A DNA stretch of 5,474 bases, taken from positions 1 through 5,474 of the forward strand of contig JAKDIE010000114.1 in the NCBI GenBank assembly GCA_030450655.1, in the 5' to 3' direction. The position numbers and the translations under genes were made by a program. Within the stretch, counting starts at the first letter, position 1, and each line of letters opens with the position of its first letter. Positions 1-5,474 of this stretch are shown here, piece after piece. The notes beneath the pieces were generated by a model. The model saw nothing but the letters and a program-made list of their open reading frames with translations, ran no database searches and had not been told where the DNA came from. Source of the DNA: Ruaniaceae bacterium (GTDB lineage: Bacteria > Actinomycetota > Actinomycetes > Actinomycetales > Actinomycetaceae).

Positions 1-648
1 CACGCCAAGCAGGCGCTGGAGCTCGGCGCGGACGCGATCGTCGCAACCGCACCGTTCTACGCCATCTGCGGCGAGGCGGAGATCGAGGCGAATTTCCGCG
101 CGATCAAGGAGGCAGTCGATCTGCCGCTGTTCGCCTACGACATCCCCGTGTGCGTCCACAAGAAGCTGGGCGTCGATCTGCTGATGCGTCTTGGCCAAGA
201 AGGCGTGCTTGCCGGTGTCAAAGACTCCTCGGGTGATGACGTCTCCTTCCGTCTCCTGATGCGCGCCAACGAGAAGGCCGGCCACCCGTTGCAGCTCCTC
301 ACCGGGCACGAAGTAGTGGTGGACGGTGCCTACCTCGGTGGCGCCGACGGTTCGGTTCCTGGCCTCGCGAATGTGTCCCCAGAGCCATACGTGGCACAGT
401 GGAAGGCCGCTCAAGCCGGCGACTGGAAGCGTGTCTCCGAACTGCAGGACGGCCTCGCGGACCTCATGCGAATCACCTCCGTGGTGCAGGGCGTGCAGGG
501 CTTCGGTGGCGGTGTGGGCGCATTCAAGACCGCGCTGTGGCTGCAGGGGATCTTCTCTTCGAACCAGATGCCTCGCCCCGTTGCGGCTCTTGAGGGACGC
601 AACGTCGAGGCCATCCGCGAGGTGCTGGTGGAGCAAGGGCTCATCTAG
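1..648 (+). CDS. nanA: N-acetylneuraminate lyase-type aldolase (DapA/NanA family), 5' end missing
   Basis: The reading frame is open from base 1, giving 215 visible residues; the family is usually about 300 aa, so roughly 90 N-terminal residues lie outside the window. It is a class I (Schiff-base) aldolase of the DHDPS/NAL TIM-barrel family. Numbered from the first visible residue, the catalytic Tyr is Y46 in 'YDIP' and the Schiff-base Lys is K74 in 'GVKDSSGD'. Their 28-residue spacing matches Y137/K165 of E. coli NanA, and Y20 of 'APFY' corresponds to Y110. Dihydrodipicolinate synthase is unlikely, because its substrate-binding Arg five residues after the Tyr is C51 here. The lyase role (Neu5Ac to ManNAc plus pyruvate, cytosolic) is inferred mainly from nanK and nanE just downstream. 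The usual sugar-contacting residues are not conserved, so another 2-keto-acid sugar substrate remains possible. The gene ends 45 bp before nanK, probably in the same operon. Confidence 0.75.
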   Translation, partial: HAKQALELGADAIVATAPFYAICGEAEIEANFRAIKEAVDLPLFAYDIPVCVHKKLGVDLLMRLGQEGVLAGVKDSSGDDVSFRLLMRANEKAGHPLQLLTGHEVVVDGAYLGGADGSVPGLANVSPEPYVAQWKAAQAGDWKRVSELQDGLADLMRITSVVQGVQGFGGGVGAFKTALWLQGIFSSNQMPRPVAALEGRNVEAIREVLVEQGLI

Positions 649-680
649 GCACTTCACAGCATTCTCACCGGCGACACGTT

Positions 681-686
681 GAAAGG
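681..686 (+). promoter_or_regulatory. Ribosome binding site deciding the nanK start
   Basis: GAAAGG lies 7 nt upstream of the ATG at 694. That spacing favours ATG 694 over the ATG at 688 (1 nt away) and over the upstream TTG at 679, which would place this motif inside the gene. Confidence 0.55.
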
Positions 687-693
687 CATGGCG

Positions 694-1716
694 ATGACAG
701 GCGTACCCGGCACGGCGATTCTGGCCCTCGATATCGGAGGCACGAAAATCGCGGCGGGAGTGGTGCTGCTCGGTACAGACTCTGCCGAGGTACTGCTGCC
801 GCACAGCGTGCCCACCAACGCAGTTCGCGGCGGCGCCGCGGTGTGCAACACGGTCGTTGATCTGGCGCTGAGGGTGGCGCGTGAGTATCGCGCGCTACCC
901 TCAGCATCGGAGCTGGCGGGAATCGCAGTCGCATCCGCCGGAGTGGTGGATGAGGAGACCGGCTCAATCATCTCGGCCACCGAGCTCATTCCCGGGTGGG
1001 CCGGAACTGCGCTTGGCGCGGCCCTCGAGGACGCGCTCTCGTTGCCGTCCCAGATTCTCAATGACGTCCATGCTCACGCATTGGGCGAGGTGAAAATGGG
1101 TGCCGGGGCCGGTGTCGATTCTGCACTTGTGATCGCGGTGGGAACGGGAATGGGCGGCGCAATCGTCTCCGGTGGCGAGGTGCTGCGGGGCGTCCATTGG
1201 GTCTCGGGCAACCTCGGCCACATTCACCATTCCCTGGCCCGCGATTTCACGTGCTCCTGCGGCCGAGTTGGCCACATCGAGGCGGTCGCCTCGGGCAGCG
1301 GCATCACCGCGCTCTACAACGCGCGGGCCGATGAAGCCCGGCTGCCGCATGTGGACGGCGGCCGCGCACTTCAAGAGCTTGCGGATGGAGGCAACGTCCT
1401 CGCGCAGCAGACCTTCGTGGACTCCGGGAGGGCACTTGGCGAGGTGCTCGGCTCGCTCGCCAACGCGACGGATCCCGAAGTCATCATCCTTTCCGGCTCG
1501 ATGACACGATCGGGAGATGCGTGGTGGGGCGCGGTCCACGACGGCTACCGGGCAAGCGCTATCAATCCGGTGCTCGGGACCCCAATTGTCCACGGCACCC
1601 TCGCAGGAGACGCCCCACTACTCGGCGCGGTCGCGAATTTCCTGATGAGTTCCACCAACGAACGCACAAGCCACACTCCACGGGAACTGAGGAAGAAGAA
1701 TGCACTCGATCATTGA
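694..1716 (+). CDS. nanK: ROK-family N-acetylmannosamine kinase
   Basis: This 340-aa sugar kinase probably phosphorylates ManNAc with ATP to ManNAc-6-phosphate, the second step of sialic acid breakdown in the cytosol. Seen in the sequence: the N-terminal phosphate-binding motif 'DIGGTK' (residues 13-18), 'LND' with the expected catalytic base D124, the Gly-rich 'GTGMGGA' (150-156), and the ROK zinc signature with H176, C187, C189 and E196. The third zinc Cys of the usual CxCGxxGC motif is His (H194, 'CGRVGHIE'), a variant I recall from actinobacterial ROK kinases. Length is somewhat above the usual 290-320 aa because of a polar C-terminal tail of about 22 residues, whose coding sequence carries the nanE ribosome site and start. 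ROK kinases also act on glucose, GlcNAc or fructose; the ManNAc assignment rests on the position between nanA and nanE. An alternative TTG start at 679 would add five residues. Confidence 0.8.
   Translation: MTGVPGTAILALDIGGTKIAAGVVLLGTDSAEVLLPHSVPTNAVRGGAAVCNTVVDLALRVAREYRALPSASELAGIAVASAGVVDEETGSIISATELIPGWAGTALGAALEDALSLPSQILNDVHAHALGEVKMGAGAGVDSALVIAVGTGMGGAIVSGGEVLRGVHWVSGNLGHIHHSLARDFTCSCGRVGHIEAVASGSGITALYNARADEARLPHVDGGRALQELADGGNVLAQQTFVDSGRALGEVLGSLANATDPEVIILSGSMTRSGDAWWGAVHDGYRASAINPVLGTPIVHGTLAGDAPLLGAVANFLMSSTNERTSHTPRELRKKNALDH
1690..1693 (+). promoter_or_regulatory. Ribosome binding site of nanE inside nanK
   Basis: AGGA (within TGAGGAAG, 1688-1695) sits 6 nt before the nanE ATG at 1700 and lies within the last codons of nanK, so nanE translation is probably coupled to nanK. 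Confidence 0.6.
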
Positions 1717-2374
1717 GTCACTGAAGGGAACGCTCGTCGTCTCCTGCCAGGCATACCCGGGGGAGCCCCTGCGCCACCCCGAGACCATGGCGCAAATGGC
1801 GCTGGCCGCCGAGCGCGGTGGCGCCTCGGCGATTCGCTGCCAGGGCCTGGCGGACATCTCCGCCATCAAGGGGCAGGTAGAAGTTCCCGTCATCGGCCTC
1901 TGGAAGGAGGGGCACGACGGCGTCTACATCACCCCAACGCTTCGCCACGCGCGCGCCTGCATCATGGCGGGTTCCGACATCGTTACGATTGACGCGACCT
2001 CACGCCCACGCCCCGATGGCCTCACCTTCGCCGAAACCGTCGCCGCGCTCAAGGACGACGGCGCGCTCGTGATGGCGGATTGTGGATCCTTCGCGGACGC
2101 CCAGCAGGCCGCCGATGCGGGATGCGACATCCTCTCCACAACGCTCTCCGGCTACACGGGGGAGCGCCCCAAGACCGACGGGCCGGACTTCGAACTGCTC
2201 GCCGAAATGATTGCGGCCTTCCCCGGCTTCCCCGTCATCTGTGAAGGCCGCATCCACACACCCGAACACGTGCGTCAGGTCATGGACGCTGGGGCATGGG
2301 CCGCCGTCGTCGGCACGGCAATCACGCATCCCACCACCATCACCACCTGGTTCCGGGACGCTCTCGAAGGCTGA
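1700..2374 (+). CDS. nanE: N-acetylmannosamine-6-phosphate 2-epimerase
   Basis: This 224-aa cytosolic TIM-barrel enzyme converts ManNAc-6-P to GlcNAc-6-P, feeding sialic acid carbon into amino sugar catabolism (nagA and nagB are not in the window). The length is typical and the whole chain is recognisable: N-terminal 'GTLVVSCQAYPGEPL' (10-24), 'GGASAIR' (40-46), 'VIGLWKEGHDGVYITPT' (64-80) with the catalytic Lys K69, 'DATSRPRP' (98-105), 'MADCGSF' (125-131), 'ICEGRIHTPE' (180-189) with the acid/base Glu E182, and the phosphate-binding 'VGTAITHP' (204-211). The ATG is well supported by an AGGA ribosome site 6 nt upstream and by the family's N-terminal pattern. The gene starts 17 bp inside the end of nanK in another frame, so the two are almost certainly one transcript. 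The stop codon directly abuts the stop of the convergent esterase gene. Confidence 0.94.
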   Translation: MHSIIESLKGTLVVSCQAYPGEPLRHPETMAQMALAAERGGASAIRCQGLADISAIKGQVEVPVIGLWKEGHDGVYITPTLRHARACIMAGSDIVTIDATSRPRPDGLTFAETVAALKDDGALVMADCGSFADAQQAADAGCDILSTTLSGYTGERPKTDGPDFELLAEMIAAFPGFPVICEGRIHTPEHVRQVMDAGAWAAVVGTAITHPTTITTWFRDALEG

Positions 2375-3295
2375 CTACTTTTCGTCGAGGAAGGCGTTGA
2401 TCGCCTCGTAGGCGCGGCGCAATGACTTGGCGAAGCGCGGCAACGTGATGAAGCCGTGTAGCGCGCCCTCCACGCGCAGGATCTGCACGGAGTTGCCCGC
2501 ATCTGACAGCGCCGTGCCGTAGGCCTCGCCCTCGTCGCACAGCAGATCGAGCTCCGCCGAGATCAGGAGGGTCTTCGGCTGGTTTGTGAAATCGGCGGCC
2601 ATCAGCGGGGCCACGCGGAAGTCCTTCCGCTGCTCCGTATTGGGCACGTAGAGCTCCATGTAGTCCTGAACCTCCGTGTTGGTCAGGCGGTAGTCCTCGC
2701 CGTGCTTGCGCACCGATTCGAACGGTGAGCCTTCGGGCGTGTGGTCCCAATGCGTGACGGGATACAACAGAATCTGGCGGCTCGGCACGCGTTCGCCACG
2801 GTCCCGCAGAAGCAGTGAGACCACCGCCGCGAGATTCGCCCCTGCAGAATCTCCCATCAGCACGATCTGTTCAGGATCGAGCCGATTCGCGAGGCCCGGA
2901 TCCGCCAAGATCTGCTGCGCCACCCGGTAGCAGTCCTCCAGCCCGGCCGGGAACGGGTGCTCCGGAGCCAACCTGTAGTCGATGGATACCACCACGCACC
3001 CCGTCTGATCGGCCATCAGTGCGCACGCGGGAGTGTAGCTCTCGATGTCCCCCGTCACCCAGCCGCCACCATGAAAGTACAAGAGGAGCTCATCGCGTCG
3101 TCGGTCCTTCGGAAAGAACACGCGGCCATCGATCTCGTGGGTGCCATCTTCCGAGACCATCGTGCGATCCAGGGTCTGGTACCTGGGCAGGGGGAGCGCG
3201 GCGAGCTGCAGTTGCCGCAGGCGGACCTTCTCGTAGTCCTCCTTGACGTTATCCCGCGCGAACAGTCTGGCGATTGCGTGAAACAGTTGGTTCAT
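2375..3295 (-). CDS. HSL-type alpha/beta-hydrolase (carboxylesterase)
   Basis: This 306-aa protein belongs to the hormone-sensitive-lipase / alpha-beta-hydrolase fold-3 family and should hydrolyse carboxylic esters. Seen in order: an N-terminal helical cap-like region (about 1-55), the oxyanion-hole motif 'HGGGW' (75-79), 'DYRLAPEHPFPA' (106-117), the nucleophile elbow 'GDSAG' (148-152) with S150, the probable catalytic Asp D250 in 'AELDLLCDEG', and the catalytic His H280 in 'LHGF'. The triad is complete and the length is normal. There is no signal peptide or membrane helix, so it is probably cytosolic. It is the last gene of a three-gene minus-strand operon. Its ATG follows the preceding stop directly (TGAATG), with only a weak AAGAGA motif 12 nt upstream (3308-3313), so termination-reinitiation is likely. 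The natural substrate is unknown; the acyltransferase two genes upstream suggests an ester connected with that enzyme, which is inference. Confidence 0.92.
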   Translation of the reverse strand: MNQLFHAIARLFARDNVKEDYEKVRLRQLQLAALPLPRYQTLDRTMVSEDGTHEIDGRVFFPKDRRRDELLLYFHGGGWVTGDIESYTPACALMADQTGCVVVSIDYRLAPEHPFPAGLEDCYRVAQQILADPGLANRLDPEQIVLMGDSAGANLAAVVSLLLRDRGERVPSRQILLYPVTHWDHTPEGSPFESVRKHGEDYRLTNTEVQDYMELYVPNTEQRKDFRVAPLMAADFTNQPKTLLISAELDLLCDEGEAYGTALSDAGNSVQILRVEGALHGFITLPRFAKSLRRAYEAINAFLDEK

Positions 3296-3961
3296 TCACA
3301 TGTTCAATCTCTTGGCGAGCTCGTGACGCGTCTCCGCGATGCGGGCGAGCTGGAGGGGGACGAGCGTGCCCAGGCTGAGCACCACACAGATGAGGGAGGG
3401 TAGCGGGTGCGTGATCCACCCAGCCGCCCAGAAGACGATCGGGGTGAGGCCGAGCAGCGCCGTCAGCCCGCTGTAGACGATGTAATCGCCCACCTCGATC
3501 CGCATCAAGCGCACCAGGATCTGGATCGCCACCACGGCCGAGGCACAGATGATCGGCACCGCATAGGTCACGGACCAGGCGTGCCATCCTGTCAGATAGT
3601 CCCAATACACCGAGACCAGACTGAGCAGGACGACGAGGTAGACAGTCCCCTTTGCGAGGTTGCGACGCTTGCGTGCGGCCATCACCACCACGAGCCACAT
3701 CGCGCTGACGCCGAGCCACACCGAGCGCACGATCCCCACGTCGTCGAGTGTGCGCCTCAGCAGGAACATGGCGACGAACGAGCCGAGAATCACCACGATC
3801 GACGAGACGAAGAGTGCCTTGAACACGCGCTGCCTGTTGAACCTGAGCGGGATTGGGGGAATCGCAGGTCGAGTGGCCTCGCCTGCGAGGGCCGAGCCAC
3901 AGAGCGGGCAGTGGGTCCACGTCCCCTCAACATCGGCACAGCACTCGTTGCATCGCCTCAT
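3296..3961 (-). CDS. Zinc-ribbon multi-pass membrane protein (DUF6320-like), function unknown
   Basis: This 221-aa protein has no known function. It begins with a small zinc ribbon, C4-x2-C7 and C18-x2-C21 (an extra Cys at 8), with the 'HCPLCG' knuckle. A short Pro-rich linker (31-40) follows, then about six hydrophobic segments at roughly 47-68, 78-96, 104-121, 131-153, 158-180 and 185-205, and a charged C-terminal tail ('ARIAETRHELAKR', 206-218). The layout, and the late block 'GLTPIVFWAAGWITHPLP' (171-188), match the family I remember as DUF6320; the number should be checked. I also recall members lying beside an 'alcohol acetyltransferase' and an alpha/beta-hydrolase, exactly as here. Its ATG shares ATGA with the acyltransferase stop (4-bp overlap), with AGGG at 3968-3971 as ribosome site. 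A role as membrane anchor or partner for the neighbouring enzymes is inference. Confidence 0.85.
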   Translation of the reverse strand: MRRCNECCADVEGTWTHCPLCGSALAGEATRPAIPPIPLRFNRQRVFKALFVSSIVVILGSFVAMFLLRRTLDDVGIVRSVWLGVSAMWLVVVMAARKRRNLAKGTVYLVVLLSLVSVYWDYLTGWHAWSVTYAVPIICASAVVAIQILVRLMRIEVGDYIVYSGLTALLGLTPIVFWAAGWITHPLPSLICVVLSLGTLVPLQLARIAETRHELAKRLNM

Positions 3962-5355
3962 GGCGCACCCTGCGCGAGTTCGTCCTCGGTGACCTGGGTG
4001 GCTCCAATCGTCACGTTGATGCCATTGCTGGTGAGTGAGCGCACGAACTCGCGGACGTGATCGGTCTCAACATAGGGGGAGGAGAAGTTGACCGTGAGAA
4101 TCCCGGCATGCGACAGCACGCAAAACTGCGGCCGCGCCGCCGTCACGTGCAGGAGCATCCGGCCCACGTGCGGTTCGGAATCCTGTGGCAGCGTCACCCG
4201 TCCCATGTTCGAAACTGCCACGCTGAGCCCCAGATTGTTCCCCCAGTTGATGAGCCGGAGCACCACGTCTTTGATCGGGCGCGGTATGACCCGCAACACC
4301 GCGATCTTCTCGAAACGGATGAGCTTTCGCACCTTCCTCTCGAGCGCCTCCGGTGTGGCCTTCTCGCGGAACTGGCGTTCCAGGCTCCGGCAGATCGCAC
4401 CCACACTGTCATCGCCCTCGCCGTAGGTATGCGTCACGCGAATCGTCGCAAAGAAGTTCCGCGCGGAGGTTGAAGGGAAGAACTGCCGCAAGTTCACGGG
4501 TACCGATGCCGAAATCGTGGGCCGCCGTCCAAAGCTCGGCGTGGAAAGCCGCAGCGATTCGAAGAACAACGCCGTGAGGTACACCGTGAGCGAGACTCCC
4601 TCGGCGCGAGCCAGCGTGAGGACGTCCGTGGCGGGCATCGTGAGTTCCACGGCACGTGTGCGATCGTCCGGCGTCCGCGTGCCCTTCACCCGGTAGACCC
4701 TCTGCCGCAACGCGTGTGGGGGAGCGGAGGGCGCATTCGGCTCTGGAGGGATCGCCCCTGCATCAGTGCGAGGAAGGTCTCGTGCCCGACGGCGCTCGCC
4801 AAAATAGTGCGTGAAGCTGTCCACCCCGAGATCGTGGATGAGTTCCGCGAAGTCTTGCGATTCTTCGGAGGGGGAGGGGGCGCCGTCGGGCATGAGTGAC
4901 GCGCCGAGGCGCACGTAGGCAGTGATGAGATCCGCGAGAAATCCGAGAGCACCCGCCCCATCCGAGAGCGCGTGGAACACCTCGAGGATGATCCGCCGAT
5001 CGTAGTGGATCACGCGGAAGAGGAGATTGCGGCGGTCCACCTGGTACAGGGGGCGGCACGTGATCTCCACATCGGGCGTGACGATTGGACGGAGCTCGCT
5101 GCTTTGCAGGTAGTGCCAGAAGATCCCACGGCGCAGGACAGCGTGATAGAGCGGGTACCGATCGTAGATTGAGTCGACGGCCCGCTGTAGCCGCTCGGGA
5201 TCAACCTCGTGATCCATCTCTGCGGCGAATCGGAATACCTTCGGATCGCGAGTGCTGCGCGCGGCCAGGAAGATATTGGATGCGTTATCGAGCCGCACCC
5301 AGGCAGGGCCATTCGCCCTCTCTCCCTCGTGCTTCGCCTGCGCCCGCGCCTCCAT
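3958..5355 (-). CDS. HxxxD acyltransferase, condensation / alcohol acetyltransferase-like
   Basis: This 465-aa protein has the two-lobe layout of the CoA-dependent acyltransferase superfamily (condensation domains, PapA, wax ester synthases, alcohol acetyltransferases). The active-site motif HxxxD is seen as 'HALSD' (H128-D132), in the usual context 'EVFHALSDGAGALGFL'. The N-terminal lobe begins with 'WVRLDNASNIF' (19-29). The second lobe carries 'PVNLRQFFPS' (286-295), 'ARNFF' (298-302) and the late 'VSNMGRV' (381-387). A Pro-rich low-complexity linker (about 156-215) joins the lobes. No signal peptide or membrane helix is seen. The expected chemistry is transfer of an acyl group from CoA (or a carrier) to an alcohol or amine; donor and acceptor are unknown. 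It is probably the first gene of the operon, coupled by ATGA to the zinc-ribbon membrane protein. ATG 5355 is the only good start: an in-frame stop lies 36 bp upstream, although no clear ribosome site is visible. Confidence 0.87.
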   Translation of the reverse strand: MEARAQAKHEGERANGPAWVRLDNASNIFLAARSTRDPKVFRFAAEMDHEVDPERLQRAVDSIYDRYPLYHAVLRRGIFWHYLQSSELRPIVTPDVEITCRPLYQVDRRNLLFRVIHYDRRIILEVFHALSDGAGALGFLADLITAYVRLGASLMPDGAPSPSEESQDFAELIHDLGVDSFTHYFGERRRARDLPRTDAGAIPPEPNAPSAPPHALRQRVYRVKGTRTPDDRTRAVELTMPATDVLTLARAEGVSLTVYLTALFFESLRLSTPSFGRRPTISASVPVNLRQFFPSTSARNFFATIRVTHTYGEGDDSVGAICRSLERQFREKATPEALERKVRKLIRFEKIAVLRVIPRPIKDVVLRLINWGNNLGLSVAVSNMGRVTLPQDSEPHVGRMLLHVTAARPQFCVLSHAGILTVNFSSPYVETDHVREFVRSLTSNGINVTIGATQVTEDELAQGAP

Positions 5356-5391
5356 GGTCCAAGAGTAGATCGGAATCTGGGCACTTGGTCT
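5356..5391 (-). promoter_or_regulatory. Possible -10 element for a leaderless acyltransferase transcript
   Basis: On the minus strand TACTCT (5362-5367) fits the actinobacterial -10 pattern TANNNT and lies 6 nt before the ATG at 5355, so transcription could start at the start codon itself. This would agree with the lack of a Shine-Dalgarno motif. No convincing -35 element is seen at 16-19 nt spacing, so the call is weak. Confidence 0.25.
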
Positions 5392-5474
5392 TCACAGGGT
5401 ACGCGTGGCCGCCCACTGGATCGCGTGCTGATGCCACTCACTGGAGTGGCAAACGCCCGGCAGCACGCCCGATC
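5392..5474 (-). CDS. Possible 3' end of an upstream minus-strand gene
   Basis: One minus-strand frame is open from the window edge for 26 codons to a TGA at 5394-5392, ending in '...WHQHAIQWAATRTL'. About 22 of its 26 codons end in G or C, higher than in the other two minus-strand frames here and similar to the real genes in the window, which hints at coding. If real, the gene would end 36 bp before the acyltransferase start and could be in the same operon. The stretch is too short to name, and chance openness in GC-rich DNA is a serious alternative. Confidence 0.3.
   Translation of the reverse strand, partial: SGVLPGVCHSSEWHQHAIQWAATRTL
5432..5451. repeat. Perfect 8-bp inverted repeat (hairpin or operator candidate)
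   Basis: TGCCACTC (5432-5439) and GAGTGGCA (5444-5451) are exact reverse complements around the 4-nt centre ACTG. The repeat lies about 80-100 bp upstream of the acyltransferase start. No run of T follows it on either strand, which argues against an intrinsic terminator. A palindrome of this size could bind a dimeric repressor such as a TetR-type protein, but it may also lie within the end of another gene. Confidence 0.5.

Noticed and set aside
1..648. Annotation as dihydrodipicolinate synthase (dapA)
   Set aside because: The Arg that holds the aspartate semialdehyde carboxylate in DHDPS (five residues after the catalytic Tyr) is Cys here, and the gene lies with nanK and nanE.
679..693. TTG at 679 as the nanK start
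   Set aside because: The only ribosome-site-like motif (681-686) would lie inside the gene; ATG 694 has it at proper spacing and gives the expected short N-terminus before DIGGTK.
964..1593. 209-codon minus-strand frame opposite nanK
   Set aside because: Low-information Arg/Ala/Gly-rich translation antisense to the ROK zinc site and catalytic region; a shadow.
2392..2406. AGGCG-TTGAT-CGCCT hairpin near the convergent stops as a terminator
   Set aside because: Only a 5-bp stem, inside the esterase coding end, with no T-tract on either strand.
2375..3295. Idea that the esterase is a sialate O-acetylesterase working with the nan operon
   Set aside because: It is on the opposite strand in a different operon, has the HSL fold rather than the SGNH-type fold known for NanS-like enzymes, and has no export signal; proximity alone is not enough.
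2957..3403. 148-codon + strand frame opposite the esterase gene
   Set aside because: No recognisable domain, and it is antisense to conserved esterase motifs including HGGGW; a shadow.
3407..4060. Long + strand open frame (217 codons) opposite the zinc-ribbon membrane protein gene
   Set aside because: Its translation is rich in His, Arg, Asp and Pro with no motif, and it lies fully opposite well-supported genes; it is an antisense shadow of GC-rich coding DNA.
1..5474. CRISPR array, tRNA or rRNA genes, insertion sequences
   Set aside because: No spaced direct repeats, no tRNA- or rRNA-like segments and no transposase reading frame were seen; the window is almost wholly covered by five ordinary genes.

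Overview
The window comes from a GC-rich bacterium, most likely an actinomycete. The grounds are the strong G/C preference at third codon positions, the tight overlapping operons, and a ROK kinase of the 'CGRxGHIE' type that I associate with Actinobacteria. Genera of the Actinomyces/Arcanobacterium/Trueperella kind would fit, but nothing in the window fixes the genus.

Left part (1-2374, + strand): a sialic acid catabolic operon. It contains the 3' two-thirds of an N-acetylneuraminate lyase-type aldolase (nanA), an ROK-family N-acetylmannosamine kinase (nanK) and N-acetylmannosamine-6-phosphate 2-epimerase (nanE). The three steps run Neu5Ac -> ManNAc + pyruvate -> ManNAc-6-P -> GlcNAc-6-P. nanK and nanE overlap by 17 bp. 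The transporter, regulator and the nagA/nagB steps are not in the window.

Right part (2375-5355, - strand, read right to left): a compact three-gene operon. It encodes an HxxxD acyltransferase of the condensation/'alcohol acetyltransferase' type (465 aa), a zinc-ribbon plus multi-pass membrane protein (221 aa, resembling the family I recall as DUF6320) and an HSL-type alpha/beta-hydrolase esterase (306 aa). The genes are joined by an ATGA overlap and a TGAATG abutment. All three look intact. The likely theme is making and breaking an acyl ester at or near the membrane, but the substrate cannot be read from the sequence. This is the best candidate here for an undescribed system.

The two operons converge with no spacer: the nanE stop ends at 2374 and the esterase stop begins at 2375, with no obvious terminator.

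Right edge (5356-5474): a 119-bp stretch upstream of the acyltransferase. It holds a perfect 8-bp inverted repeat, a weak -10-like element, and a short open frame with high GC3 that may be the tail of another - strand gene.
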